Positions 43,212-53,300 of a stretch of DNA of 64,000 nucleotides are shown one piece after another. Numbering within the stretch: position 1 is the first letter of the stretch; every line of letters starts with the position of its first letter. Below the pieces are notes generated by a model, which saw only the letters and a list, made by a program, of their open reading frames with translations, was not told the origin of the DNA and did not search any database. Source of the DNA: Oricola thermophila (lineage in GTDB: Bacteria > Pseudomonadota > Alphaproteobacteria > Rhizobiales > Rhizobiaceae). The translations under genes and the position numbers were made by a program. The DNA lies in NCBI RefSeq assembly GCF_013358405.1, contig NZ_CP054836.1, positions 3,820,001 through 3,884,000 on the forward strand. Direction: 5' to 3'.

Positions 43212-44315
43212 TCAGGCGTGTTCCTGTACAAGTCGCCGTTCGAACGAGATCGTCTTGACCAGTGCATGGACGGTCATGCCTTCGTGCAGCGCGAGTTCGT
43301 GCACCGTCTGCCGGGTGACGCGGGCACGCAGGAACTGGCCACCGATGCGCCCGCGGATCTCCGCATGGGCGCCGCCCTCCTCGTTGCGGATCGCGTCGAT
43401 CACCATCGGCAACTGGTTGCGCATGCTGATGCCGGCGAGGGGAGCGAGCGAGATCGCCACGTCGCGGGCATGAACGCGAAGCCTGAGCATCGTGCCCGGC
43501 GCAACAGCTTCCTCGCCGGGAGGCGGCGCAAGCAAGTGTAGCTTCCTGCCCTCGACATCGACCTCGACCATGCCCCACCGCTCATCTGTGCCGGTGACGC
43601 GGCCCTTCAGAAGGACGCTGGTATCGTTGCCACCCAGGAGCGGGCCGAGATCGAGCCTGGCGAAGAGGTCTGCCGCCGCGCCATGCGCGGCGACGCGCCC
43701 GTCGTCGAGGATCACAAGCGTATCCGCCAGTCGGGAGACCTCGCCGAGCTCGTGGCTGACATAGAGGATCGGTATGCTGGTCTCGGCGCGAATGCGTTCC
43801 AGATAGGGCATGATCCGGTCGCGGCGGGCGTGATCGAGCGAGGCGAGCGGCTCATCCATCAGCAGGAGTTGCGGCGACGAGAGGAGCGCGCGGGCAATCG
43901 CGACCCGCTTGCGTTCACCGCCGGAGAGCGTGCCCGGCATGCGATCGAGTAGCCGGTCGAGACCGAGCAGATCCGTCACCGAGGCGAACGCCGTGGAGGT
44001 CTCCCCTTTAGCGCCATAGGTCATGTTGCGGCGCACAGACATATGCGGAAACAGCCGGTCGTCCTGGAACACGAAACCGATGCGCCGCGCGCGCGCCGGA
44101 AGGCGTAGTCTTTTGTCGGTATCTTCCAGAAGCCGACCGCCGATGGAAATTCGTGCGCGATCGCAGGCGACCAGCCCGGCGAGCGCGCGCAGCAGGGTCG
44201 ACTTGCCGGCACCCGAGCGGCCGAAAATGGCGGTGATCCCGGGGCCGGCCTCGAATGCGCATTCCAGCGTGAAATTGCCGGCGCGGGCGCGGATGTCGAC
44301 GCTGAGTTCAACCAT
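43212..44315 (-). CDS. modC: ModC, molybdate ABC transporter ATPase
   Basis: A 367-residue ATPase: Walker A GRSGAGKST, signature LSGGERKRVA, Walker B LLLMDEPLASLD, switch His in LYVSHELGEV, then a C-terminal TOBE/MOP domain (about 295-360; HARDVAISL) that binds molybdate and gives feedback inhibition. It overlaps modB by 8 nt. Order on the minus strand is modA-modB-modC. Confidence 0.93.
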   Translation of the reverse strand: MVELSVDIRARAGNFTLECAFEAGPGITAIFGRSGAGKSTLLRALAGLVACDRARISIGGRLLEDTDKRLRLPARARRIGFVFQDDRLFPHMSVRRNMTYGAKGETSTAFASVTDLLGLDRLLDRMPGTLSGGERKRVAIARALLSSPQLLLMDEPLASLDHARRDRIMPYLERIRAETSIPILYVSHELGEVSRLADTLVILDDGRVAAHGAAADLFARLDLGPLLGGNDTSVLLKGRVTGTDERWGMVEVDVEGRKLHLLAPPPGEEAVAPGTMLRLRVHARDVAISLAPLAGISMRNQLPMVIDAIRNEEGGAHAEIRGRIGGQFLRARVTRQTVHELALHEGMTVHALVKTISFERRLVQEHA

Positions 44316-45003
44316 CGCGGCCGTTCCTCGCGCCCGGGAGGCGCGCCGCTACCCATTCCGACAGCACGATGGCGCCGATGGCCAGCACGACCGACACGGC
44401 GATCAGCCGCAGCGCCGGGGTATCGCCCGACGGGCTCTGAAGCAGGGAATAGATTGCGAGAGAGAGCGTCTGTGTCTGGCCGGGTATGTTGGAGACGAAG
44501 GTGATGGTCGCACCGAACTCTCCCAGCGCCTTGGCGAAGCCGAGAATGCCGCCAGCGAGGATGCCGGGCAGGGCAAGTGGCAGCGTTACCGTGGCAAGGA
44601 TGCGAAGCCTCCCGGCGCCAAGCGTTTCCGCGGCTTCCTCCAGCCCGGAATCAATGGATTCGAGGGACAGGCGGATCGGCCGGACCAGCAGCGGAAACGC
44701 CATCACGGCGGCAGCGAGGGCGGCGCCGGTCCAACGGAAGGCGAGATCGAGGCCGAAGGTTTCTCGAAGGAACGTTCCCGCAGCACCACCTGCGCCGAAC
44801 CATACCAGCAACGCGTAGCCGGTGACGACGGGCGGCAGGACGAGCGGCAGCGTCACAAGCGCCTGCAGCAGGCCGTGTCCCGGAAACCGCCGGCGGGCGA
44901 GCAGCCAGGCGACCGCGAAGGCGAGAGGCAGCGCCACCGCGATCGCCGTAGCGGCAACCTTGAGAGACAGGATGACGATTTGCGCTTCCGTGCCCGTCAG
45001 CAT
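44308..45003 (-). CDS. modB: ModB, molybdate ABC permease
   Basis: A 231-residue inner-membrane permease with five or six helices and the ABC interaction loop EAAETLGAGRLRILATVTLPLALPG (EAA motif, key residues). The start at MLTGTEAQ is one base past the modA stop. The family also covers tungstate; context favours molybdate. Confidence 0.92.
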   Translation of the reverse strand: MLTGTEAQIVILSLKVAATAIAVALPLAFAVAWLLARRRFPGHGLLQALVTLPLVLPPVVTGYALLVWFGAGGAAGTFLRETFGLDLAFRWTGAALAAAVMAFPLLVRPIRLSLESIDSGLEEAAETLGAGRLRILATVTLPLALPGILAGGILGFAKALGEFGATITFVSNIPGQTQTLSLAIYSLLQSPSGDTPALRLIAVSVVLAIGAIVLSEWVAARLPGARNGRDG

Positions 45004-45004
45004 T

Positions 45005-45796
45005 TCATCCGTTGCCCGGTTCGTCGCCCGGCAGAAAGCCGAAGCGTGCGAGGATGGCCTGGCCCTCGGAGCCAGAAAGGAGGTCAAGGAAGGCCTGTCC
45101 TGCTGCGCCGCCGTCCGTCAGCAGCACCGCCTCATAGGCGATTTCGGGATGGGATGACGGATTGAAGGCATGGGCTACGGCGAGCGTCGATTCCATCGTC
45201 GCGTCGGTGGCGTAGACGATGGCCGCACCGACATCGCCGCGCGCGGCAAGCGCGAGCGCGACGCGCACGTTTTCCGTGAAGACGGCATTACGGGCGATGT
45301 CATCCCAGAGGCCAAGAGAGGAAAGTGCTGCCTTGGCATAGATGCCGGCCGGGACATGTCCGGGATCGCCCATGGCAAAGCGTGTCGACAACAATGCCGC
45401 GATGCCGGTTTCCGCGGACGTGTCCGGACGGGAGACAATGACAAGGGCGTTGCGGGCAAAGGTTCGCGGACTGCCGGCGAGGCGGGTGGGCGCCTCCTCC
45501 CGGAGCCAGGCAACCCAGTCACGGTTCGCCGACAGGAAGATATCGGCAGGTGCGCCGACGGCTATCTGGCGTGCCAGCGTCGAAGTGCCGGCGGTGGAGA
45601 CAGCGGCGGTGCAGCCGGTCTTGCTCTCATAGGCCGTCGCGATTTCGCCGACCGCGTCGGCCAGCGAAGCCGCAGCGAACACCGTCAGTGGCTCGTCGCC
45701 ACATACGGTTTCCGCTCCGGCCTGCGGCGCCGCCAGCAGCGCCATCGCGAGGACGAGACTTCGAGCAATGGCGGCCATGTTCAAATCGACTTTCAT
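45005..45796 (-). CDS. modA: ModA, molybdate-binding protein
   Basis: A 263-residue periplasmic receptor with a Sec signal (AAIARSLVLAMALLAAPQAGA) and the ModA pattern LTVFAAASLADAVGEIA, followed by STSTLARQI-like and ADIFLSAN segments that hold the oxyanion. The start at MKVDLNMAAIARS is the best fit to a signal peptide, but several Met codons lie close together and no strong ribosome site marks one. No ModE-type palindrome was recognised upstream. Confidence 0.9.
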   Translation of the reverse strand: MKVDLNMAAIARSLVLAMALLAAPQAGAETVCGDEPLTVFAAASLADAVGEIATAYESKTGCTAAVSTAGTSTLARQIAVGAPADIFLSANRDWVAWLREEAPTRLAGSPRTFARNALVIVSRPDTSAETGIAALLSTRFAMGDPGHVPAGIYAKAALSSLGLWDDIARNAVFTENVRVALALAARGDVGAAIVYATDATMESTLAVAHAFNPSSHPEIAYEAVLLTDGGAAGQAFLDLLSGSEGQAILARFGFLPGDEPGNG

Positions 45797-45884
45797 CATG
45801 CAACCGATCGGCATCCCGTACCGATAGCTGGAATCCGGCCAATGGCCAACCATCCGGGCCCGAACGAGACCCGCCCCTGCCGCG

Positions 45885-46592
45885 TCAGGCAGTCGCGCCC
45901 TCGATGGTCGCCTCGACATGGTCGATCAGCGCGTCGGGCAAGCCGAGGCGACCGGCAAGCATGTCGAGATAGCCGCGTTCGGCGCGGCTGTCCGGGCGAA
46001 TGGTCAGGCGGGAGGCGGTGTAGAGCTCGACCTTCTGCGCATCGGTTTTCGCGGCGGCCACGATGGCGTCGAGATCGAGCGGCGCGGCGAGCTCGCGATC
46101 GATGAATTCCGCGGCGTCGTGCTCGAGGCCGGCCATGGCCAGCCTTTCTGCAATTTGTTCGCGCTCTTCGTCATCGATATGCCCGTCGGCACGCGCCCCC
46201 GCGATCATGGCACGGACGAGGGCCAGTGCGAATTCGTCCTCACCCTGGGGTGCGGATGCCGTGTCGAAAGCGGTATCAGCAGGGGGCGGCAGGATTTTCT
46301 GCTCGCCGGATGCTTCGGTGCGGCTTTGCTCGGGCGACTTGCCGTCCTGGTAATTCTGGAATGCCTTGTAGGCAAGGCCGGCAACGGCGGCGAGACCACC
46401 CAGCTTCAGTGCTGACCCGGTGATCGAACGCCCGGTGGATGTGCCGAACAGGATCGCGGCAATGGCACCGGTGGCGATCGGATTGTGCCTTGCAAGCTCT
46501 CCGGCCTGCCGAGCCTTGTCGCGAACGGTGCCGTCGGTCCCCGGCATCCGGGAATCGAGCAGGTCGGTCAGAAGCTTCTTGGGATCGAACAT
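45885..46592 (-). CDS. DUF533 (YebE/TerB-like) protein
   Basis: A 235-residue protein: an N-terminal region with a Gly/Ala-rich hydrophobic segment (ATGAIAAILFG to LGGLAAVAGLAYKAF), a disordered linker, then a TerB-like helical domain from about 115 (FALALVRAMIAGARADGHIDDEEREQI). The acidic loop ADGHIDDEE resembles a metal-binding site. Function unknown; DUF533 proteins are inner-membrane associated. Confidence 0.82.
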   Translation of the reverse strand: MFDPKKLLTDLLDSRMPGTDGTVRDKARQAGELARHNPIATGAIAAILFGTSTGRSITGSALKLGGLAAVAGLAYKAFQNYQDGKSPEQSRTEASGEQKILPPPADTAFDTASAPQGEDEFALALVRAMIAGARADGHIDDEEREQIAERLAMAGLEHDAAEFIDRELAAPLDLDAIVAAAKTDAQKVELYTASRLTIRPDSRAERGYLDMLAGRLGLPDALIDHVEATIEGATA

Positions 46593-46693
46593 CGGGTCCT
46601 CCTGTTTGGCGCTGTGGCGGCGCCTTGCCGCCAACAGGTGGTGTGAACGCCAGCCTATTGCAACAGGAGGATAATCGTACCGACACCGGAGGG

Positions 46694-46714
46694 GCCCGCC
46701 CGTAGGGGGCGGGC
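46694..46714. terminator. Hairpin downstream of the TRAP permease operon
   Basis: Perfect 8-bp GC-rich arms (GCCCGCCC and GGGCGGGC, 5-nt loop) lie 15 bp past the permease stop. No T tract follows, so it may stabilise the 3' end rather than terminate. Confidence 0.4.
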
Positions 46715-46728
46715 GATCGATCCACGGA

Positions 46729-48597
46729 TCACTGGATGACCGGCGGCTGGCCGAGGTCCACCGGCTGTTCTGTCGGAGCCTGTTCGACCGCGGGCGGCGC
46801 ACCGTTCAGGTTGAGGCCACCTGGCAGGCCCGGCAGACCGAGCGAAGGGGCGTCGCCGGAGGATCCGCCGCCCGTCGATGGCGGAGAGCCGTTCAGGTTG
46901 AGACCGCCGGGCAGGCCGAGGCCGCCGGGCTGCGCACCGCCACCCTGGCCAGGCAACCCGGAGGGCGCCTGCGGGGCGCCCATTCCGGGCAGCTGGATCT
47001 GGAATTCCTCGAGATTTACCGGGGCGACCTCATCCTTGTAGTGGGTGACGAGGCGCGGATAGAAGATGACGATCAGGATCGCGATGAACTGGATCGCGAT
47101 ATAGGGCAGTGCCCCTTTGTAAATCTGCCCCGTCCGGATGCCTTCGATCCGCCGGCCCGTCACTTCGTCATTCCAGGCCGTGGATGGCGCGATGGATCGC
47201 AGGTAGAACAACCCGAAGCCAAAGGGCGGCGTCAGGAACGAAGTCTGCAGGTTGATTCCGAGAATGATGCCGAGCCAGATCAGGTCGATGCCCAGCGATT
47301 CCGCCGGCCCTACCAACAGCGGCACGACGATGAACGCGATCTCGAAGAAATCGAGGAAGCAGCCGAGAATGAAGACAATTACCGTGACGACAATCAGGAA
47401 GCCGTGCTCGGCGCCGGGGAGCGCCAGCAGCAGTTCCTCGATCCAGATATGGCCGTTGATGCCGTAGAAGGTCAGGCCGAATACACGTGCGCCGATCAGG
47501 ATGAACATCACGAAGGATGTCAGCTTGGTCGTGGAATCGAGGGCTTCCTTCAGCGTTCCGAAGGTCAGCCGCCGCTTGACGAATGCGAGGATCAGCGCGC
47601 CGGTCGCGCCCATCGCTCCGCCTTCGGTCGGCGTGGCAATCCCGAGGAAGATGGTGCCGAGTACCAGGAAGATCAGCGCCAGCGGCGGTATCAGCACGAT
47701 GATAACCTGTTCGGCGAGCCGCGATATGATGCCAAGCTTGAGGTGACGGTTCGCGAGACTGAACGCCAGCGCGGTTGCGGTGGCGATAGTGGCCGACCAG
47801 ACGAAACGAGTCTCGTAGCGCAAGCCGTCGAACACGAAATAGTAGAGCGCGTAGGCTAGCCCGACCGACAGGATGATCATGGCGAACAGGGATGTGACGC
47901 CGCCGCCGAGCGTCCGGAACTCGGCCGGCAGGGCAGGCGCGCTGTTCGGGCGGATCAGCGTCACGAAAAAGATGTAGGCGCAGTACATCGCGATAATCAT
48001 GAGCGCGGGATACAGGGCGCCAACATACATGTCGCCCACGGAACGGCCGAGCTGGTCGGACATGACGATCAGGACGAGTGACGGCGGAACGATCTGCGCC
48101 AGGGTGCCGGAGGCGGCAATCGTGCCGGTGGCCAGCGAGCGATCATAGCCGTAACGCATCATGATGGGCAGCGAGATCAGGCCCATGGCGATCACCGAGG
48201 CGGCCACCACGCCAGTCGTAGCGCCAAGCAGCGCGCCCACCACGATCGCCGCATATGCAAGGCCGCCACGAACCGGACCGAACAGCTGTCCGATCGTGTC
48301 GAGAAGGTCCTCGGCCATGCGCGATCGTTCGAGTATCAGTCCCATGAAGGTGAAGAACGGAATCGCCAGCAACGTGTCGTTCCGCATCACATCAAAAGTG
48401 CGGTTGGCGTTTGCCTGGATAAGATTGGGAAAGAGGCGGATCTGGTCCGGCGCGAAGGCCGACAGCTCGACACCGATGAAGAAGAAGGCGAGACCGCCGG
48501 CGGCAAGGGTGAAGGCTACCGGGTAGCCCAGCAGCAGAAGCGCCATAACGGATGTGAACATTACCGGCGCGAGGTTATGGGCGATGATCTCTATCAT
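46729..48597 (-). CDS. TRAP transporter large permease (TakM-like) with proline/glycine-rich tail
   Basis: A 622-residue large permease of the alpha-keto acid/mannitol-type TRAP group, with about 14 helices (ALLGATTGVVAAS, ASGTLAQIVPPSL, FLTPPFGFGLFYLRS). The last roughly 95 residues are low-complexity and contain the repeated block LPGGLNLNG twice, after LPGMGAPQAPSG; this tail should be cytoplasmic or periplasmic and disordered. Its ATG overlaps the small subunit stop by 4 nt. No binding protein gene adjoins; the orphan receptor at 15997 is the likely partner. Confidence 0.88.
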   Translation of the reverse strand: MIEIIAHNLAPVMFTSVMALLLLGYPVAFTLAAGGLAFFFIGVELSAFAPDQIRLFPNLIQANANRTFDVMRNDTLLAIPFFTFMGLILERSRMAEDLLDTIGQLFGPVRGGLAYAAIVVGALLGATTGVVAASVIAMGLISLPIMMRYGYDRSLATGTIAASGTLAQIVPPSLVLIVMSDQLGRSVGDMYVGALYPALMIIAMYCAYIFFVTLIRPNSAPALPAEFRTLGGGVTSLFAMIILSVGLAYALYYFVFDGLRYETRFVWSATIATATALAFSLANRHLKLGIISRLAEQVIIVLIPPLALIFLVLGTIFLGIATPTEGGAMGATGALILAFVKRRLTFGTLKEALDSTTKLTSFVMFILIGARVFGLTFYGINGHIWIEELLLALPGAEHGFLIVVTVIVFILGCFLDFFEIAFIVVPLLVGPAESLGIDLIWLGIILGINLQTSFLTPPFGFGLFYLRSIAPSTAWNDEVTGRRIEGIRTGQIYKGALPYIAIQFIAILIVIFYPRLVTHYKDEVAPVNLEEFQIQLPGMGAPQAPSGLPGQGGGAQPGGLGLPGGLNLNGSPPSTGGGSSGDAPSLGLPGLPGGLNLNGAPPAVEQAPTEQPVDLGQPPVIQ

Positions 48598-49226
48598 TTG
48601 TTCGTCCTCGCCTCGAGGTCTGCGGCGGTTTCCAGTTCCTCGACCAGGGGGGGCATTTCATGCTTGGCCGTCGGGTCGTCGATCAGGCCCCTGATCACCG
48701 CAATGCGCTTGATGATCTCCGAAAAGGCTTGTGCTGTCAGCAACGCGAAGCCGAAAAAGACCATAGACTTGGCGGGCCAAAGCATGAGGCCGCCGGCATT
48801 GACGGAGACTTCGGGCGTTCGTGCCTGCTCGAAATACGGCCATGTGTCGCGCAGCTCCAGTCCGGCAGAGTTCAGGACAAGCGCCCAGCCGAGATAGACC
48901 ATGATCAGGCATAGTGGCAGCAGGAAGAAAACATGGCCCAACAAGTCGATCCAGTCGCGGGCACGCTTGGACAGGCCTGATGTGGCGATATCGATGCGCA
49001 CATGTTCGTTGCGTTGCAGGGTGTAGGCTGCGGCAAGCATGAAGACGGTGCCGTAAAGATACCACTGCAATTCAAGCCAGGCGTTCGACGAGGTGTCGAA
49101 TATCTTTCTGATTGTCGCATTGCCGGCACTGACCAGCACGGCAACAAGGATCAGCCAGGACACGGACCGGCCTATGAAGGCGGTCACCGCGTCGATGGCG
49201 CGTGACAATTTTAGCAATGAAGCCAT
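48594..49226 (-). CDS. TRAP transporter small permease (TakQ-like)
   Basis: A 210-residue DctQ-family subunit with four helices and the conserved NEHVRIDIATSGLSKRARDWIDLLG region. GGGGAGTGAG precedes the ATG at 49226. It forms a translationally coupled pair with the large permease. The 249-bp divergent gap to the SDR gene shows no distinct operator. Confidence 0.87.
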   Translation of the reverse strand: MASLLKLSRAIDAVTAFIGRSVSWLILVAVLVSAGNATIRKIFDTSSNAWLELQWYLYGTVFMLAAAYTLQRNEHVRIDIATSGLSKRARDWIDLLGHVFFLLPLCLIMVYLGWALVLNSAGLELRDTWPYFEQARTPEVSVNAGGLMLWPAKSMVFFGFALLTAQAFSEIIKRIAVIRGLIDDPTAKHEMPPLVEELETAADLEARTNK

Positions 49227-49475
49227 CTCACTCCCCAAATGCAGGCCTTTTCGTGTCGGGACCGATCCTTTCCGCACCGCACGCCCGATATTCGCAAACG
49301 CACACGAAACTTCCCGTCGGTCAAGCCAGACCGGGGCGTTTGCTAGCATTAGAGAAAGCGATTCACAATCGAGTGGTTAGTTAAACTTACCAATCGAAAA
49401 GGTTGATGGACGGTCGTCCGAGTTGACGCCGGGACGGTGCCGGGTTTTGTTCGGCGCCGGATTGCGGAGAGCGGC

Positions 49476-50216
49476 ATGGTGGAAGACATATTTTCGGTAG
49501 ACGGGCGGGTTTGCCTGGTGACGGGGGCGTCGTCGGGACTTGGAGCGCATTTCGCCGAATTGTTGGCCGGATGTGGCGCACGGGTCGCGGGCGCCAGCCG
49601 TACCGCGCCTGCTGATGCCAATGGCTTGGTCCGGCATTTCGTCTGCGACATTCGCGATGTCGATTCGGTGGTGGCATCGGTCGACGCAGTCGAGAGGGAA
49701 CTGGGACCGGTCGACGTGCTGGTCAATGCGGCGGGCGTGGCCCGGTTCGAGCGTGCAGAGGCCCTCGACGAGGAGGATTTCACCGAACTCTTCAACGTCA
49801 ATGTAGCAGGAACCGTGCGGGTGACGCGCGAGGTGGTGAAAAGGATGCAGGCGGCGAGACGAGGCGGCTCGATCATTCACGTGACTAGCGTACTGGCAAG
49901 CAAGACGATGAGCGGGCTGTCGGCCTATGGGGGAACGAAGGCCGCTCTCGAGCAAATGACCCGTTCGCAGGCGTCGGAATGGGCCCGCCACGGCATCCGG
50001 GTGAATGCGCTCGCTCCGGGCTGGTTTCCCACGACCATGACACAGGACTACCTAGACCGGGGAATCGACAGCGTTCTCAGAAGCCGTATCCCGATGCGGC
50101 GTCTCGGCAAGCCGGACGATCTCGACGGGGCGCTGCTCCTGTTGGCATCCGATGCGTCGCGCTACATGACGGGGAGCGTTCTGACCGTCGATGGAGGCTT
50201 CACAGCCGGCATTTAA
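49476..50216 (+). CDS. SDR-family oxidoreductase
   Basis: A 246-residue classical short-chain dehydrogenase: TGASSGLG cofactor motif, NAAGVARF, catalytic Ser in HVTSVLASK and YGGTK, C-terminal GSVLTVDGG. Substrate unknown; similar to 3-oxoacyl-ACP reductase-like and gluconate 5-dehydrogenase-like enzymes. It lies 166 bp upstream of the indolepyruvate oxidoreductase on the same strand. Confidence 0.85.
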   Translation: MVEDIFSVDGRVCLVTGASSGLGAHFAELLAGCGARVAGASRTAPADANGLVRHFVCDIRDVDSVVASVDAVERELGPVDVLVNAAGVARFERAEALDEEDFTELFNVNVAGTVRVTREVVKRMQAARRGGSIIHVTSVLASKTMSGLSAYGGTKAALEQMTRSQASEWARHGIRVNALAPGWFPTTMTQDYLDRGIDSVLRSRIPMRRLGKPDDLDGALLLLASDASRYMTGSVLTVDGGFTAGI

Positions 50217-50382
50217 TTCATTTCTCCAAAGCGGCAAAAACGGACCGATTCTTGCGCTGAAAACCGCTGATTTTGCTCAATATTTCCGTTTCGCGACGCA
50301 CAACGGAAAAGATTTGACGCAGCCTCGCAGACGCCCAACACTGGCGGCCGTGGCAGGTGAGGATCCCTGCGAGGAGGAGCAC

Positions 50383-53300
50383 ATGGATCTCAGACCGGTG
50401 AAGCTGGATGACAAGTACGATCTCGGCTGCGAGCGCATATTCGTATCCGGCACCCAGGCGATCGTGCGGATGCTGCTCATGCAGCGCGAGCGCGACCGGC
50501 GCGCGGGACTGAAAACGGCCGGTTTCGTTTCAGGCTATCGCGGCTCTCCCATCGGCGGGCTGGACCAGCAATTGTGGGCGGCCGGCAAGGCGCTCGAGGC
50601 AGCCAACATCAGGTTCCAGCCCGGCCTCAACGAGGAACTCGCCGCGACGGCGTGCTGGGGCACGCAGCAGGCAGAACTCAACGGCGAGGGTGTCCATGAC
50701 GGCGTTTTTGCACTGTGGTACGGCAAGGGACCCGGTGTCGATCGCACGGGTGATGTGTTCCGGCATGGGAATCTCGCCGGTTCGTCCAGGCATGGCGGCG
50801 TTCTCGCGCTCATGGGCGATGATCACACGGCAGAATCCTCGACAAATGCTCACCAGTCGGAATTCGCCTTCGTCGACACTTTGATCCCGATCTTCAACCC
50901 TGCCGGCGTACAGGAGATCATCGACTACGGCCTGCATTCCTATGCGCTAAGCCGCTTCGCGGGCACCTGGGCGGCAATGAAATGCGTCAAGGACAACATC
51001 GAGTCGACCGCCTCGGTCTATGCAGGTATCGATCGGGTCAATCCGGTATTGCCGGAATTCGACATGCCGCCCGGCGGGCTGAACATCCGGCGCATGGACA
51101 TCAACTTCCTCGAGCAGGAAGACAGGCTGCACCGCTTCAAGCGCGAGGCGGCGGTCGCCTACAACCGGGCCAACAAGATTGACCGCGTTGTGTGGAGCGG
51201 CGGACGCAACCCGAAGCTGGGGCTGGTCGCCGCCGGCAAGAATTACCTTGATCTGCGCGAGGCCCTTCAGGATCTCGGAATCGACGAGGCCGCGGCGACG
51301 AAACTGGGCATCCGGCTCTACAAGGTGGGCATGCCTTGGCCGCTCGACCCGGACGACCTGATCCGCTTCGCCGACGGGTTGCACACCATTTTCGTGGTGG
51401 AGGAGAAGCGCGGGCTGATCGAGGTGCAGATCAAGGAGGAGTTGTACGGCTTCACCAACCGGCCGCTTGTCATCGGCAAGCGCGACGAGAAGAACCGGAC
51501 GCTGTTCCCTATCATGGGCGCTCTCGATCCCAACGACATCGCCATCGCCGTCGGAGAACGGGTGCTTTCCGTGTGTGGCGAAAACGAGGAGGTCGCTGCC
51601 AGAATCGCTCATATTCGCAAGGTGCAGAAGGCATTCTCAGGGACGACAGATGTCGCGACCCGCATGCCGACTTTCTGCTCGGGCTGTCCGCACAACACGT
51701 CGACGCGGGTTCCCGAGGGTGCGCGCGCATCCGCCGGAATCGGCTGTCATTTCATGGCCATATGGATGGAGCGCGATACGGAAGGTTTCACGCAGATGGG
51801 CGGAGAGGGGGCCAACTGGGTCGGCGAGGCGCCGTTCTCCAAACGCGGCCACATCTTCCAGAATCTTGGCGACGGCACCTACAATCACTCGGGCTCCCTC
51901 GCGATCCGTTTCGCGCTGTCAGCCGGCGTGAACATCACCTACAAGATCCTCTACAACGACGCGGTGGCCATGACCGGCGGCCAGCATGTCGAGGGCGACC
52001 TGACCGTCGACGAGATCGCGCGGCAGGTGCGCGCCGAGGGGGTTGAGCGCATCGCCGTGGTCAGCGACGAGCCGGACAAATATGCCGGGCATGCCAATTT
52101 TCCGGGCGGCGTGACCATCCATCACCGCGACGATCTCGATGATGTCCAGCGCGAACTTCAGGCGGTGCCGGGCGTCTCGGTTCTGATCTATGACCAGACA
52201 TGCGCCGCGGAGAAACGTCGCCGCCGCAAACGCGGCACCTTCCCCGATCCCGACAAGCGGGTGCTCATCAACGAGCTCGTCTGCGAGGGTTGCGGCGATT
52301 GCAGCGTGCAGTCGAACTGTGTGGCGGTCCAGCCCCTCGAGACCGAGTTTGGTCGCAAGCGGCGCATCGACCAGTCCGCCTGCAACAAGGACTTCTCCTG
52401 CGTGAAAGGTTTCTGCCCCTCCTTCGTCACCGTACACGGGGCGAAACTGAGGAAACCGGAACCGGTTCAGGGGAAATCCGATCCGCTGGAAGGCGTGCCG
52501 GAAGCGCCGCGTTTCGCGCTCGACGAAAGCCGCGAGGAATGGGCTGCCGTGATCGACGGTATCGGCGGCACCGGCGTGGTGACCATCGGCGCGGTCCTTG
52601 GCATGGCCGCCCACCTGGAAGGCAAGGGGGTCGGGATCATCGACATGGCCGGCCTGGCGCAGAAGGGCGGAGCAGTGTTCACCCACATGCGCATCGGCCG
52701 TACGCCCGAGGCCGTATCCTCGATCCGGGTGTCACCGGGCAAGGCAGATCTCGTTCTTGGTGGCGACATCGTCGTGTCGGGCAACCGCAAGGTGCTCGGA
52801 ACGATCCGCAAGGGGGATACGCTGGTCGTGGTCAACAAGGCCGAGATCATGCCGGGCGATTTCGCACGGCACCCGGACCTCAGGCTGCCGACCGACAAGC
52901 TCGTCGGTGCCCTGCGCAAGGCGGCGGGGCCGAAGGGGCTGCACCTCGTGGATGCGACGGCGGCCGCCGAAGCGATTTTCGCCAACTCGATCGCAGGCAA
53001 CATGTTCATGCTGGGGTTCGCTGCGCAGAAGGGCGGATTGCCGGTCTCGACGGAAGCGATAGAGGAAGCGATACGGCTCAATGGACAGGCCGTCCGGATG
53101 AACATCGATGCGTTCCGGTGGGGGCGCCGTGCCGCTCATGACCCTGCTGCAATCGAGAAGCTCCTCGAAACCAAGCGCGGTCCGCGGGACAGGGAGATTT
53201 CGCGGACGCTGGACGAGGTCATCGAAAGGCGCGCGGAGTTCCTGGCCGGCTATCACGATGTCACCTACGCGCAGCGTTACCGCGACCGCGTCGCGTCGGT

